DNA from: Bordetella genomosp. 4
GTDB taxonomy: Bacteria > Pseudomonadota > Gammaproteobacteria > Burkholderiales > Burkholderiaceae_B
Reading direction: 5' to 3'
Assembly: GCF_002261185.1 (NCBI RefSeq)
Contig: NZ_NEVQ01000004.1
Coordinates: 1 to 33,316 of the forward strand
Length of the DNA stretch: 33,316 bases
The notes beneath the pieces were generated by a model, which worked only from the letters and a program-made list of their open reading frames with translations, made no database searches and was not told where the DNA came from. Below, one piece after another: positions 1 through 8,207 of the stretch. Positions within the stretch are counted from its first letter, which is position 1; every line of letters begins with the position of its first letter. Made by a program: the position numbers and the translations under genes.

Positions 1-100
1 GCAAGGTGGTCCCACTCCTTCCCATCCCGAACAGGACAGTGAAACGCCTTTGCGCCGATGATAGTGAACATTCGTTTGTGAAAGTAGGTCATCGTCAGGC
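1..100 (+). rRNA. rrf: 5S ribosomal RNA, 3' part (5' end cut by the window edge)
   Basis: The segment carries the conserved 5S core (CCCACTCCTTCCCATCCCGAA, then the GAAACGCC and GCCGATGATAGT blocks) and ends in GTAGGTCATCGTCAGGC, the usual 3' arm of helix I in betaproteobacterial 5S RNA. The complementary 5' arm and roughly the first 15-20 nt lie outside the window. The RNA is a structural component of the large ribosomal subunit. A hairpin terminator follows about 12 nt later, so this is the last gene of an rRNA operon transcribed into the window. The short open frame across it is a chance reading of the RNA gene. Confidence 0.95.
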
Positions 101-111
101 TCTTATCCCGC

Positions 112-145
112 AAAACCCCTCCAGCATTCGCTGCGAGGGGTTTTG
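112..145 (+). terminator. Rho-independent terminator of the rRNA operon
   Basis: AAAACCCCT at 112-120 is perfectly complementary to AGGGGTTTT at 136-144. The intervening bases extend the hairpin with one bulge (CCAGC with GCTG). The 3' arm ends in a T tract. It lies directly downstream of the 5S rRNA. Confidence 0.88.
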
Positions 146-306
146 TCTTTGCGTAATCGTAAAATCAGCACCGCTCGGATCGTGCGCTGTTTGATTCTGA
201 GCCGCTTTTCTACGCTGTGGCGCTCAAACCTCATCTCGATTTCTATCCCCGATCTGGCGTCTTTGTGCGGTAAGATTGGCTAAATCTATTCGATGGAGCG
301 GTTATC

Positions 307-675
307 GTGAGCGATCCCCAGATCCCTACTCAACCCAGCAATTCGCTCGACCTGCGTACGCTGACCCACGTCACCTATGGTTTATACGCCCTGGGTTTTG
401 TGACTGGGGGCTTTTTGGGCATAGCGACATTGGCAGCTGTAGTGTTGATGTACCTCAAACGTACAGATGCAGCGGGAACGATGTATGCAGCGCATTTTGA
501 TTGGCTGCTACGTACGTTCTGGTGGGCGCTGTTGTGGCTTGCTATCAGCGCGATAGCTACGTTGATTTTTATCGGCTGGCTGGGTGTGGTGGCCACCGTT
601 GTCTGGGTGCTCTATCGCCTGATTAAAGGCTGGCTCGCGCTCATGGAAGGCTCCGTGCCTACCCAGTACAGTTAA
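307..675 (+). CDS. Small integral membrane protein (DUF4870/COG3671-like)
   Basis: The 122-residue protein has a short polar N-terminus (about 1-20) and hydrophobic segments near residues 26-49, 68-90 and 91-110. The turn KRTDAAGTMYAAHFDW follows the first segment. This is the layout of the small predicted inner-membrane proteins grouped in COG3671/DUF4870. Its function is unknown and the sequence shows no catalytic motif. The GTG start at 307 was chosen because GGAG lies at 295-298, 8 nt upstream. It stands alone between the rRNA terminator and a bidirectional terminator, so it is probably monocistronic. Membrane location is well supported; the family name is from memory of the pattern. Confidence 0.8.
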   Translation: MSDPQIPTQPSNSLDLRTLTHVTYGLYALGFVTGGFLGIATLAAVVLMYLKRTDAAGTMYAAHFDWLLRTFWWALLWLAISAIATLIFIGWLGVVATVVWVLYRLIKGWLALMEGSVPTQYS

Positions 676-731
676 CCCGCCTATGGCCGCCTGCGACGTT
701 TATGGCGGCCAGTTTGAGTTTGTGCAGGTAA

Positions 732-769
732 AAATAAAAACGGCTGACCGTGGTCAGCCGTTTTTATTT
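732..769. terminator. Bidirectional rho-independent terminator between convergent genes
   Basis: This is a near-perfect palindrome: AAATAAAAACGGCTGACC at 732-749 pairs with its reverse complement at 752-769, separated by two bases at the centre. Each strand reads a GC-rich stem followed by a T-rich run. It can therefore end the membrane-protein gene on plus and the SWIB gene on minus. Confidence 0.9.
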
Positions 770-878
770 GGGCTCGCGTCTTGATGCACGCCCGGTGCGG
801 CAAGCCCTGGGCGTATGGGCCGTCATAAACGGCCCACGACAGCAGATGGGGACGTACTGGGTACGACCCGTTGCCTGC

Positions 879-1157
879 TTACTTCAGGTGGGCGTTGACC
901 AGCTTGGTCAATTCGAACATCGTGACCTGATCTTTACCAAAGATCGGACGCAGCTTGGCGTCAGCGTTGATGTTGCGTTTGTTGCTGGCATCTTGCAGGT
1001 TGTGCTTTTTGATGTATTCCCAGATCTTTTTGGTGACCTCGGTGCGCGGCACGGCGTCGGAGCCAATGACTGCCGCCAGCTCGGCGCTGGGGGTCAGGGG
1101 CTTCATGAATGCGGCATTCGGCTTGCGTGCGGTCGCGGGTTTGGAGGTTGTAGCCAT
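879..1157 (-). CDS. SWIB/MDM2-domain DNA-associated protein
   Basis: The 92-residue basic protein has a Lys/Ala/Pro-rich N-terminal tail (1-20). A SWIB/MDM2 fold follows over about residues 18-92, seen in the succession MKPLTPSAELAAVIG, VPRTEVTKKIWEYIKKHNLQ, INADAKLRPIFG and VTMFELTKLVNAHL. SWIB domains are best known from eukaryotic chromatin remodelling but stand-alone copies are common in Chlamydia and betaproteobacteria; their bacterial role is not settled, with nucleoid or topoisomerase association proposed. The inner ATG at 1157 was preferred over the longer frame starting at 1256. It has a good AGGAG 9 nt upstream, and the domain with its basic tail begins there. It is convergent with the gene at 307-675. 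Confidence 0.88.
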   Translation of the reverse strand: MATTSKPATARKPNAAFMKPLTPSAELAAVIGSDAVPRTEVTKKIWEYIKKHNLQDASNKRNINADAKLRPIFGKDQVTMFELTKLVNAHLK

Positions 1158-1303
1158 ATTACGGCGCTCCTTCTCTGGCTGTTGGAAAAATTGTCCTGCG
1201 GGCGGAGCATAACGTGTCTCTCTCTCAAAGACAAAGCCATTTATGCTCTGTAGCAACTAAAATAGGGGCTTGACCCCCTTCTGTTCAAGGTGCGTAACGT
1301 CTC

Positions 1304-2497
1304 ATGTACGCAAGATCAGCACTAGATTCTATCCGTCTATTTCATGACGAGTTGACGGCGATACGCCGAGATTTGCATGCCCACCCGGAATTGGGCTTCG
1401 AAGAGGTGCGTACGTCAGGCATCGTGGCGGGCTCATTAGAGGCCCTGGGCATCGAAGTGCACCGGGGCATAGGCAAGACAGGGGTTGTGGGCGTTATACG
1501 CGGCAGAGGCCGCGATAGCGGGCGCATGATCGGTCTGCGCGCCGACATGGATGCGCTGCCCATGACGGAGGATAACAATTTTGCGTACAAGTCCAACAAA
1601 CCGGGATTGATGCACGGTTGCGGACACGATGGGCACACCACGATTTTGCTGGGCGCTGCACGCTATCTGGCACAAACGCGCAATTTTGATGGTACTGCCG
1701 TGTTGATTTTTCAGCCGGCTGAAGAGGGCCGTGGCGGCGCAAAGGCCATGATGGAAGACGGGTTGTTTGATACCTTTCCATGTGATGCCATCTATGCACT
1801 GCATAATTGGCCGGGGTTAAAACCCGGCACCATCGGGATCAATCCCGGCCCCATGATGGCGGCAGCGGATCGTTTCGATATCACCATTACGGGGCGCGGC
1901 GGCCATGGCGCGCATCCCTACCAGACAATTGACCCGGTCACCATCGCGGGACACGTGATTACCGCGCTGCAGACGATTGTGTCGCGAAATGTTAATCCGC
2001 TGGATTCGGCGGTGTTGTCCATCGGATCGCTGCAGGCGGGGCATCCGGGCGCCATGAGCGTGATTCCCCGCGAAGCCAGGCTGGTGGGAACGGTTCGCAC
2101 CTTCCGCAAATCGGTGCAGGAAATGGTCGAGACGCGGATGCGCGAGTTGGTCAATGCGATCGCCGGCGGTTTTGGGGCAACGGCTGAAATCGACTACCAG
2201 CGTATTTATCCCGCAACGCTGAATACGCCGCAGCACGCGAATCTGGTTGCTGATATCGCCACCGATATGATCGGCAAGGAAAACGTGGTGCGCGATCTGG
2301 TGCCTTCGATGGGCTCTGAGGATTTTTCGTTCATGCTGCAATCCCGGCCCGGCGCTTATTTCCGATTGGGCCAGGGCGGAGCCGAATCCGGCTGCGTACT
2401 GCATAATTCCCACTTCGACTTCAATGATGCTGTGATTCCGCTGGGTAGCGCGATGTTTTGCGCCTTGGCCGAGCGTGGCATGCCTTTGGCTGAATAA
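1304..2497 (+). CDS. M20-family amidohydrolase (hippurate hydrolase/aminoacylase type)
   Basis: This 397-residue cytoplasmic metallo-amidohydrolase probably cleaves N-acyl amino acids such as hippurate or an aminoacyl amide. The family landmarks are all present: [10 protein letters not shown] (25-34), the metal-binding GCGHDGH block with C106 and H108, QPAEEG with E140/E141, ALHNWPG with H167, the dimerisation lid motif GGHGAHP (199-205), and GSEDFSFML plus [10 protein letters not shown] near the C-terminus. Length is normal for HipO/AmhX-type enzymes. The substrate cannot be read from sequence. pyrC starts 14 nt after the stop, so the two are probably co-transcribed, both encoding amide-hydrolysing metalloenzymes. 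The ribosome-binding site before ATG 1304 is weak. Confidence 0.9.
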   Translation: MYARSALDSIRLFHDELTAIRRDLHAHPELGFEEVRTSGIVAGSLEALGIEVHRGIGKTGVVGVIRGRGRDSGRMIGLRADMDALPMTEDNNFAYKSNKPGLMHGCGHDGHTTILLGAARYLAQTRNFDGTAVLIFQPAEEGRGGAKAMMEDGLFDTFPCDAIYALHNWPGLKPGTIGINPGPMMAAADRFDITITGRGGHGAHPYQTIDPVTIAGHVITALQTIVSRNVNPLDSAVLSIGSLQAGHPGAMSVIPREARLVGTVRTFRKSVQEMVETRMRELVNAIAGGFGATAEIDYQRIYPATLNTPQHANLVADIATDMIGKENVVRDLVPSMGSEDFSFMLQSRPGAYFRLGQGGAESGCVLHNSHFDFNDAVIPLGSAMFCALAERGMPLAE

Positions 2498-2511
2498 GCC
2501 AGGTTGCTCTC

Positions 2512-3570
2512 ATGTCTGATCAAAACATTACTCAACTAACGATTACCCGTCCGGACGACTGGCATTTGCATTTGCGCGATGGTGCGGCATTGCAGGCTGT
2601 GGTGGGCGATACGGCACGGCAGTTTGCGCGCGCCATCATCATGCCTAATCTCCGTCCGCCTGTGACGACGACCGAGCAGGCGTTGGCGTATCGGCAACGG
2701 ATCGAGGACGCCTTGCGCCAGCAGGAAAATGTTCCAGCTTTCACGCCGCTGATGACGCTCTACCTCACGGACAATACGACGGCCGAGGAAATCGTGCGCG
2801 CGCATGAGTCCGGCCAGGTCTACGCGGTCAAGCTTTACCCGGCAGGAGCGACGACGAACTCCGATGCTGGGGTGACGGATCTGCTGGGCAAATGCGGCAG
2901 TGCGCTGCAAGCGTTGGAACGTTGCGGCATGCCTCTATTGGTGCATGGCGAAGTCACCGATCCGGATATTGACGTGTTCGATCGCGAGGCGGTGTTCATC
3001 GATCGTGTGATGCTGCCATTGCGCAAGGCCTATCCCGGGTTGAAGGTGGTGTTTGAACACATCACGACCAAGGACGGCGCAGAGTATGTGCGTGACGCCG
3101 AGGGGCCGATAGCCGCGACGATCACGCCGCAGCACATGCTGTACAACAGGAACGCGATTTTCCAGGGCGGCGTGCGGCCGCATTGGTATTGCCTGCCCAT
3201 CCTGAAGCGCGAGGTGCATCGCCAAGCGCTGGTCGATGCCGCCACGAGCGGCAGCCCGCGCTTTTTCCTGGGCACGGACAGCGCTCCGCACGCTCGCGGA
3301 TTGAAAGAGCATGCTTGCGGCTGTGCGGGCTGCTACACCGCGCTGCATGCCATGGAACTCTACGCCACGGCATTCGAGCGCGCCGGGCGCCTGGATCGTC
3401 TGGAAGGTTTCGCCAGTTTCCACGGACCCGATTTTTACGGTCTGCCAAGAAACACCGATACGCTGACGTTGCGGCGCGAGTCGTTCTCGATTCCCGCTGA
3501 GTTGCCGTTTGGCGATACGTCGTTGGTCCCCCTGGCGGCCGGTGAAGCACTGGATTGGCGTGTGGCTTGA
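2512..3570 (+). CDS. pyrC: Dihydroorotase
   Basis: The enzyme interconverts N-carbamoyl-aspartate and L-dihydroorotate, the third step of de novo pyrimidine synthesis. The 352-residue protein is the short class II (E. coli PyrC-like) type. Visible ligands are HLHLRDG with H18 and H20, the carbamylated lysine K107 in [14 protein letters not shown]145 in LLVHGEV, H183 in FEHITT, and D256 in LGTDSAPH. The substrate-binding MPNLRPP segment is at 44-50. Length matches the family (about 345-350). It sits 14 nt downstream of the M20 hydrolase gene and is convergent with uup. Nothing essential is missing. Confidence 0.96.
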   Translation: MSDQNITQLTITRPDDWHLHLRDGAALQAVVGDTARQFARAIIMPNLRPPVTTTEQALAYRQRIEDALRQQENVPAFTPLMTLYLTDNTTAEEIVRAHESGQVYAVKLYPAGATTNSDAGVTDLLGKCGSALQALERCGMPLLVHGEVTDPDIDVFDREAVFIDRVMLPLRKAYPGLKVVFEHITTKDGAEYVRDAEGPIAATITPQHMLYNRNAIFQGGVRPHWYCLPILKREVHRQALVDAATSGSPRFFLGTDSAPHARGLKEHACGCAGCYTALHAMELYATAFERAGRLDRLEGFASFHGPDFYGLPRNTDTLTLRRESFSIPAELPFGDTSLVPLAAGEALDWRVA

Positions 3571-3624
3571 GGGCTTCTGGCGGTTGAGCCCCATCGCCTG
3601 GCTGGATCAGTATGGAATTGTGCC

Positions 3625-3658
3625 GCGCCTCGGGAGGTGCGAACTCCCCCCAAGGCGC
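3625..3658. terminator. Stem-loop between convergent pyrC and uup (possible terminator)
   Basis: GCGCCT at 3625-3630 pairs with AGGCGC at 3653-3658, and the inner GGGAG at 3632-3636 pairs with CTCCC at 3644-3648. No clear T run follows on either strand, so it may be a weak or Rho-assisted terminator or an mRNA-stabilising hairpin rather than an intrinsic terminator. Confidence 0.4.
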
Positions 3659-3697
3659 CCCGCCCAAGTGGCAGGATTAGCAGTTGCAGTCTATTGA

Positions 3698-5548
3698 TTA
3701 GCTGTCGCCGCGCCGAGCCTCCAGCAATTCCCAGCGGGCGAATTTTTCTTCCAGTTCTTTGTCCAGGGCCGCGAGTTCGGTATTGATGCGTTCGACTTCA
3801 TCAGGCGCATCGCGATAGAGCGTACCGTCCGCCAAACGAGCGGATAGGTCTTCTTGGCGCGCCTCGATTTTGGCGATCGCGTCGGGTAACCCTTCGAGCT
3901 CGCGCTGTTCCCACGAACTGAGTTTGGCTACGCGGGTGGGCTTGGTACGTGGGGTCGCTGTCCCAGTGTCCGAGTTGTTGGTGGCCGTGGTGTTCGCGCC
4001 GCTGGTGGCCGCGCGCGCGGATTTGTCCGACTGGGCTGCAGGAACGGCTGAAGCCGGACGTTGAGCGACCCAGTCGTCGTAGCCGCCGACATAATCTCGC
4101 CATTTGCCCTCGCCTTCGTAGGCAATGGTCTGTGTCACCACATTATTAAGAAAGGCGCGATCGTGGCTGACAAGCAGGACGGTGCCGGTGTACTCCTGCA
4201 AGAGTTCCTCCAGCAGTTCCAGGGTCTCGATATCCAGATCGTTGGTGGGTTCGTCCAGGACCAGCACGTTCGCCGGGCGGGCAAACAGGCGTGCCAATAA
4301 CAAACGTGCGCGCTCGCCGCCCGAGAGGCTGCTGACCGGAGATCCCGCCCGTGCAGGCGAAAACAGAAAATCGCCCAGGTAGCTCATGACGTGTTTGCGA
4401 GTTCCGCCGATCTCTACCCACTCGCTGCCTGGATTGATGATGTCGACCAGGCTCGCGTTTTCGTCGAGCTGTGCTCGCATCTGATCGAAGTAGGCAACCG
4501 ACACGTTGGTCCCGATGCGGACGTTGCCGGTGTCTGGCGGGAGCTCGCCCAACATGATTTTCAATAGCGTGGTTTTGCCTGCGCCATTGGGTCCGATAAT
4601 GCCGATGCGGTCGCCGCGCATGAGCGTGGTGCTGTAGTCTCGGATCACCACGCGGTCGCCAAAGCTTTTGGAGACGTTATCCAGCTCGGCGACCAATTTG
4701 CCTGAGCGCTGACCCTCGGCGATGGCCAGATTCACATTGCCCAGACGATCGCGACGTTCCGAGCGCTCGACGCGGAGCTGCTCCAGGCGCCGCACGCGGC
4801 CCTCGTTACGGGTGCGCCGGGCCTCGATGCCTTTGCGAATCCAGACTTCCTCTTGAGCGAGCAGTTTGTCGAACCGGGCGTTTTCCAGGCGTTCGGACTC
4901 CAACCATTGGGCTTTGCGCTCCTGCCATTGTGAGAAGTTGCCGGGAAAACTCAGCAGCTTGCCGCGGTCGAGTTCGACGATGCGCGTGGCAATCGCATCC
5001 AGAAAGCGCCGATCGTGGGTGATGATGACGGCCGCATCGCGCCAACTGCGAAGCAACTCCTCCAGCCAGGCAATGCCGGTGAAGTCCAGATGGTTGGTAG
5101 GCTCGTCGAGCAGCAAGAGGTCGGGTTCGTCTGCCAGTGCGCGCGCCAAAGCGACGCGTTTGCGCGTGCCCCCGGACAAACCGGCAATGCGCGCGTCGCC
5201 AGGCAGTCCGAGCCGTTCCAGCAAGGCCTGGACGCGCGATGGCCGTTGCCAGTCTTCATGATCATCCCCGCGGTTAAAGACCACGTCGTATACCGAGGCG
5301 TTTTCGTCGAGATCGGGTTCTTGCTCGACGGTGGCGACTTTCAGGCCAGAATTGCGAGCGATGTCGCCATCGTCAGGCACGTTGCGCCCATCCAGCAGAC
5401 GTAATAGTGAACTCTTGCCGGCGCCGTTGCGGCCGATCAATCCGATACGTTCGCCTTCCTGGATGACGAAATCTGCGTGGTCCAGCAACGGATGGTGGCC
5501 GTACGCCAGTTGTACGTCCGTCAAGGTAATCAAAGTGTTGTTGGCCAT
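3698..5548 (-). CDS. uup: ABC-F family ATPase Uup
   Basis: This 616-residue soluble twin-ATPase has no membrane segments. Domain 1 carries Walker A GRNGAGKS (39-46), the signature LSGG (124-127) and Walker B LLLLDEP (144-150). A charged linker follows at about 215-275, the ABC-F P-site tRNA-interaction motif region. Domain 2 carries Walker A GPNGAGKT (319-326), LSGGE (408-412) and Walker B with LVLDEPTNDLD (429-439). A Thr/Ser/Asn-rich spacer (about 500-545) leads to a C-terminal coiled-coil domain, which distinguishes Uup from EttA and similar proteins. Uup acts on ribosomes and is linked to tolerance of DNA strand exchange and transposon excision in E. coli. It is transcribed away from rnpB. 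Confidence 0.94.
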   Translation of the reverse strand: MANNTLITLTDVQLAYGHHPLLDHADFVIQEGERIGLIGRNGAGKSSLLRLLDGRNVPDDGDIARNSGLKVATVEQEPDLDENASVYDVVFNRGDDHEDWQRPSRVQALLERLGLPGDARIAGLSGGTRKRVALARALADEPDLLLLDEPTNHLDFTGIAWLEELLRSWRDAAVIITHDRRFLDAIATRIVELDRGKLLSFPGNFSQWQERKAQWLESERLENARFDKLLAQEEVWIRKGIEARRTRNEGRVRRLEQLRVERSERRDRLGNVNLAIAEGQRSGKLVAELDNVSKSFGDRVVIRDYSTTLMRGDRIGIIGPNGAGKTTLLKIMLGELPPDTGNVRIGTNVSVAYFDQMRAQLDENASLVDIINPGSEWVEIGGTRKHVMSYLGDFLFSPARAGSPVSSLSGGERARLLLARLFARPANVLVLDEPTNDLDIETLELLEELLQEYTGTVLLVSHDRAFLNNVVTQTIAYEGEGKWRDYVGGYDDWVAQRPASAVPAAQSDKSARAATSGANTTATNNSDTGTATPRTKPTRVAKLSSWEQRELEGLPDAIAKIEARQEDLSARLADGTLYRDAPDEVERINTELAALDKELEEKFARWELLEARRGDS

Positions 5549-5673
5549 GAAATAGACAAAGTGCGGTGATTTTCTGCGATAGCGCTATTGTCGCAGGTCG
5601 CGCGCCTTGCGTTCCGTATAGCGTCCGACCTGGCCTATCTAAATAGGGACCGAGTTGCCGCGCCCGCTTACCG

Positions 5674-5679
5674 TACAAT
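5674..5679 (+). promoter_or_regulatory. Probable -10 element of the rnpB promoter
   Basis: TACAAT lies 7 nt upstream of the first base of the P1 helix of RNase P RNA, the spacing expected between a sigma-70 -10 box and the transcription start. The -35 region at the correct distance (around 5651-5656) does not resemble TTGACA, so only the -10 is supported. Confidence 0.6.
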
Positions 5680-5686
5680 GGCATCC

Positions 5687-6103
5687 GCAAGGCAGGTCGG
5701 GCAATCGCGGTGGGTGCGAATCCATCGAGGAAGGTCCGGACTCCACAGAGCAGGATAGCGGCTAACGGCCGTCCAGCCGCCGCCGGATTCAGTCCGGCCG
5801 GTGGCTGAGGAATAGGGCCACAGAGACGAGTCTGCGGCGCGGGCGCGCTTTGGCGCGCACCGGTACGGCCATCTCCGTACTGCGTCTGTCGGCGACGATG
5901 GGCGGCGTGGCAGGGTGAAACGCGGCAACCTCTATCCGGAGCAACACCAAATAGGCATGTGCACGGCTTTCGGGCCTGAAGGGCGGCTCGCTCTAGCATG
6001 CGGGTAGGTGGCTACAGCGGCTCAGCAATGATCCGCGCAGAGGAATGATTGCCCGCCGGGGTGACTCGGTGTACAGAATCCGGCCTATAGACCTGTCTTG
6101 CAG
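5687..6103 (+). ncRNA. rnpB: RNase P RNA (catalytic M1 RNA, class A)
   Basis: This RNA is the catalytic subunit of the tRNA 5'-processing enzyme. P1 is formed by GCAAGGCAGGTC at 5687-5698 and GACCTGTCTTGC at 6090-6101, with one G-U pair. The conserved P4 5' strand region GAGGAAGGTCCGGACTCC and the following ACAGAGCAGGATA block occur at about 5729-5757. The conserved 3' core ACAGAATCCGGCCTATAG lies just before the closing P1 strand. The length of about 417 nt fits a bacterial A-type RNA. The ends are set by P1 and may be off by a few bases. There is no protein gene here; the open frames across it are shadows. Confidence 0.95.
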
Positions 6104-6211
6104 CTGAATACCGTCAACGGGGCGGCTTTGCTGCGGCAAGGCCGAACGTAAAACATTGAAAGGGCGCTCTATTTGTCCCACTCCTGACTAAGGACTTTTA
6201 ATTGTTACTGC

Positions 6212-6245
6212 AACCCCCTGATTTATCAGGGGGTTTTTATTTTTG
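6212..6245 (+). terminator. Rho-independent terminator upstream of the dcw cluster
   Basis: AACCCCCTGA at 6212-6221 pairs perfectly with TCAGGGGGTT at 6226-6235 around a TTTA loop, followed by TTTTTATTTTT. It closes the rnpB transcript (or a small RNA from its trailer) and insulates the mra promoter 60 nt further on. Confidence 0.93.
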
Positions 6246-6302
6246 TCATTTTAAAAACTGTCCTAAGTCCTTGTTGTGATTGAAAAAATTGCAACCGCCC
6301 GC

Positions 6303-6331
6303 TTGACCCGCTTTGTCCATTACCGTAGAGT
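6303..6331 (+). promoter_or_regulatory. Pmra, sigma-70 promoter of the dcw cluster
   Basis: TTGACC at 6303-6308 and TAGAGT at 6326-6331 are separated by exactly 17 nt, matching 5/6 and 4/6 bases of the consensus. The first MraZ box begins at the last base of the -10 element, the arrangement expected for autorepression by MraZ. This assignment rests on pattern and position. Confidence 0.65.
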
Positions 6332-6375
6332 GGGAAAAAGTAGGAATTTGTGCAATTAAGTGGGGTAAATGTGGT
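6331..6375 (+). promoter_or_regulatory. MraZ-binding repeats (operator)
   Basis: TGGGN-like pentamers recur every 10 nt: TGGGA at 6331, TAGGA at 6341, TGCAA at 6351 (degenerate), TGGGG at 6361, and a weak GTGGT at 6371 that overlaps the mraZ start. MraZ is known from E. coli and mycoplasmas to bind TGGGN repeats separated by 5 nt. Here the array runs from the -10 box to the GTG start codon, and the TGGGG box also serves as the ribosome-binding site. Confidence 0.7.
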
Positions 6376-6802
6376 GTTTCAGGGAAGCAGCGCGCTGACG
6401 CTCGATGCCAAGGGACGGATCTCGATTCCGACCCGGCATCGTGACGCGCTCGTTGCGCAGGCCGAAGGCCGGTTGACCCTGACTCGCCATCCTGATGGCT
6501 GCCTGTTGATGTATCCGCGGCAAGAGTGGGAAAAAAAGCGCGAGCAGATCGCCGCGTTTCCCATGTCGGCGCGCGCACTGCAGCGGCTGTTGTTGGGCAA
6601 TGCCCAGGACGTCGAGATCGATGGTTCTGGCCGCGTGCTCATTGCGCCTGAACTGCGCAACGCTTCCGGTATGACGCGCGAGGTGATGATGCTCGGTATG
6701 GGCGCGCACTTCGAGCTGTGGGATGCCGCTTCCCTGGCCCGCCGCGAGGCGGAGGACCTGGCTCAGGGGATGCCGGACGTGTTGAACCAGTTTTCGTTCT
6801 GA
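6374..6802 (+). CDS. mraZ: Transcriptional regulator MraZ
   Basis: The 142-residue DNA-binding protein folds from two SpoVT/AbrB-like repeats, about 1-50 ([19 protein letters not shown]) and 77-125 ([17 protein letters not shown]), each with the DxxGR signature (DAKGR at 11-15, DGSGR at 83-87). Family members form octameric or dodecameric rings and control the mra promoter of their own cluster. GTG 6374 was chosen over GTG 6350 because the conserved MFQG N-terminus begins there and GGGG lies 8 nt upstream. It is the first gene of the dcw operon; rsmH follows after 8 nt. Confidence 0.95.
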   Translation: MFQGSSALTLDAKGRISIPTRHRDALVAQAEGRLTLTRHPDGCLLMYPRQEWEKKREQIAAFPMSARALQRLLLGNAQDVEIDGSGRVLIAPELRNASGMTREVMMLGMGAHFELWDAASLARREAEDLAQGMPDVLNQFSF

Positions 6803-6810
6803 AACCGAGT

Positions 6811-7911
6811 ATGGAATTCGAACATCGGCCCGTGCTGCTGGCGCCGACGGTGGATGCGTTATTGCAGGCCGATTTTGGCGGCAAGGGCGCGTCACGGTCA
6901 GGCCAGGCGGATGACGCGCAGGCCGAGGCACGAGCTCACGCGCGCGTGCAACGCGGCGTGTTTGTCGACGGCACCTTCGGGCGCGGTGGGCATAGCAGTG
7001 AGTTGTTGAGCCGTCTGGGACCTGAGGCCCGGTTGGTGGTGTTCGACAAGGACCCTCAGGCGATTGCGGTGGCCACCGAGTTGGCGGCGCGCGATCGGCG
7101 AGTGACGGTCGTGCATGATGGTTTTGCCACCATGCGCGAGGCGTTGGCAGGACTCGGCATCGAGCATATCGATGGCGTGATGTTGGATCTTGGGGTGTCT
7201 TCGCCCCAATTGGATGATGCCGGACGAGGTTTTTCGTTTATGCGCGAAGGCCCGCTCGACATGCGTATGGATACGACCCGTGGCCCAACGGTTGCGGATT
7301 GGCTGGCAGATGCCAGTGTGGATGAGATGCGGGAGGTCATAGCAGATTATGGCGAAGAACGGTTTGCTTTTCAGGTTGCAAAGGCGATTGCTGCTCGCCG
7401 CGCAACACGGCCGCTGCGCACCACGCTCGAGCTTGCCGAGTGCGTCGCCAGCGCCGTCCGGACGCGCGAAAAAGGCCAGCACCCGGCCACTCGCACCTTT
7501 CAGGCTTTACGGATTTACATCAATCGGGAACTCGAAGAGCTCGCGCGCGCCCTCGCGTCAGCTTTAGAACTGCTTGCCCCAGGGGGGAGGTTGGCGGTGA
7601 TCAGCTTTCATTCGCTCGAAGACCGCATGGTCAAACAGTGCATCGCGGCAGCGGCCAAGCCTGCTGTCGCGCATGCACGTTTGCCGTTGCGGGAGAGCGA
7701 GTTGCCCCAGCCATTGGTGCGTTCGCTGGGACGGGTGCTCGCCAGCGATGACGAGATTGCGGGCAATGCCCGGTCGCGTTCGGCGGTGCTGCGTGTCGCC
7801 GAGCGTACAGATACGCCCCTGGATGCTGATGCGGCAACGTTCGTGCCGGCCATGCGTGTGCCGGGCGAGTCGCCTGCCGCCAAGCGCGGCGCCAAACGGA
7901 GGCCACGCTAA
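6811..7911 (+). CDS. rsmH: 16S rRNA (cytosine1402-N4)-methyltransferase RsmH
   Basis: This SAM-dependent enzyme (also called MraW) methylates N4 of C1402 in the decoding centre of 16S rRNA. In the 366-residue protein the family N-terminus [17 protein letters not shown] is followed by a charged, Ala/Arg-rich insertion (about 24-48), then the SAM-binding motif [11 protein letters not shown] (52-62), [10 protein letters not shown] (126-135) and GPLDMRMD (148-155). The insertion makes it longer than the E. coli protein (313). ATG 6811 was chosen over upstream in-frame starts because it opens the conserved N-terminus and lies just after the mraZ stop. Its own Shine-Dalgarno is poor, suggesting coupling to mraZ. 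The stop overlaps the ftsL start by one base (TAATG). Confidence 0.95.
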   Translation: MEFEHRPVLLAPTVDALLQADFGGKGASRSGQADDAQAEARAHARVQRGVFVDGTFGRGGHSSELLSRLGPEARLVVFDKDPQAIAVATELAARDRRVTVVHDGFATMREALAGLGIEHIDGVMLDLGVSSPQLDDAGRGFSFMREGPLDMRMDTTRGPTVADWLADASVDEMREVIADYGEERFAFQVAKAIAARRATRPLRTTLELAECVASAVRTREKGQHPATRTFQALRIYINRELEELARALASALELLAPGGRLAVISFHSLEDRMVKQCIAAAAKPAVAHARLPLRESELPQPLVRSLGRVLASDDEIAGNARSRSAVLRVAERTDTPLDADAATFVPAMRVPGESPAAKRGAKRRPR

Positions 7912-8207
7912 TGGCACGCTTGAGCCTCATCGTTTCTATATTGTTGATGCTGTCGGCCATCTCGCTGGTCACCAGCCGGTATCAATCGCGTCAACTCTTT
8001 ATTGAATTAGAGCGCGGCAATACGCTGTCCAATACCTTGGACACTGATTGGCGGCGCCTGCAATTGGAACGCGCCGAGTTGGCGCGCAATGCGCGGATCG
8101 ACCATGCGGCGCGTCAGGATCTGAAGATGATCCCGATCGTGCCTGACCGCACTATCTATTTGAATCAAGCGCCGATTCCGGCCCCGGCTGTCGGAGGCGT
8201 GCAATGA
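7911..8207 (+). CDS. ftsL: Cell division protein FtsL
   Basis: This small bitopic inner-membrane protein of the FtsQLB subcomplex recruits and activates FtsWI at the septum. The 98 residues hold one N-terminal membrane segment (about 4-22) and a periplasmic coiled-coil-like region (about 28-65, rich in Leu/Glu/Arg), which would pair with FtsB. FtsB itself is not encoded in the window, as is normal. Sequence conservation in this family is low, so the call rests on size, topology and position between rsmH and ftsI. GGAGG 8 nt upstream supports the ATG at 7911. The gene overlaps ftsI by 4 nt. Confidence 0.93.
   Translation: MARLSLIVSILLMLSAISLVTSRYQSRQLFIELERGNTLSNTLDTDWRRLQLERAELARNARIDHAARQDLKMIPIVPDRTIYLNQAPIPAPAVGGVQ

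Noticed and set aside
817-835. Hairpin GGGCCGT/ACGGCCC downstream of the SWIB gene
   Set aside because: It has a good stem but no T tract on either strand, and a much better bidirectional terminator lies at 732-769. It may add stability, but it is not called as a separate terminator.
1270-1298. TTGACC followed 17 nt later by CGTAAC upstream of the M20 gene
   Set aside because: The -10 match is poor and transcription would begin at or inside the start codon at 1304. The match is more likely part of the small GGGG/CCCC inverted repeat there.
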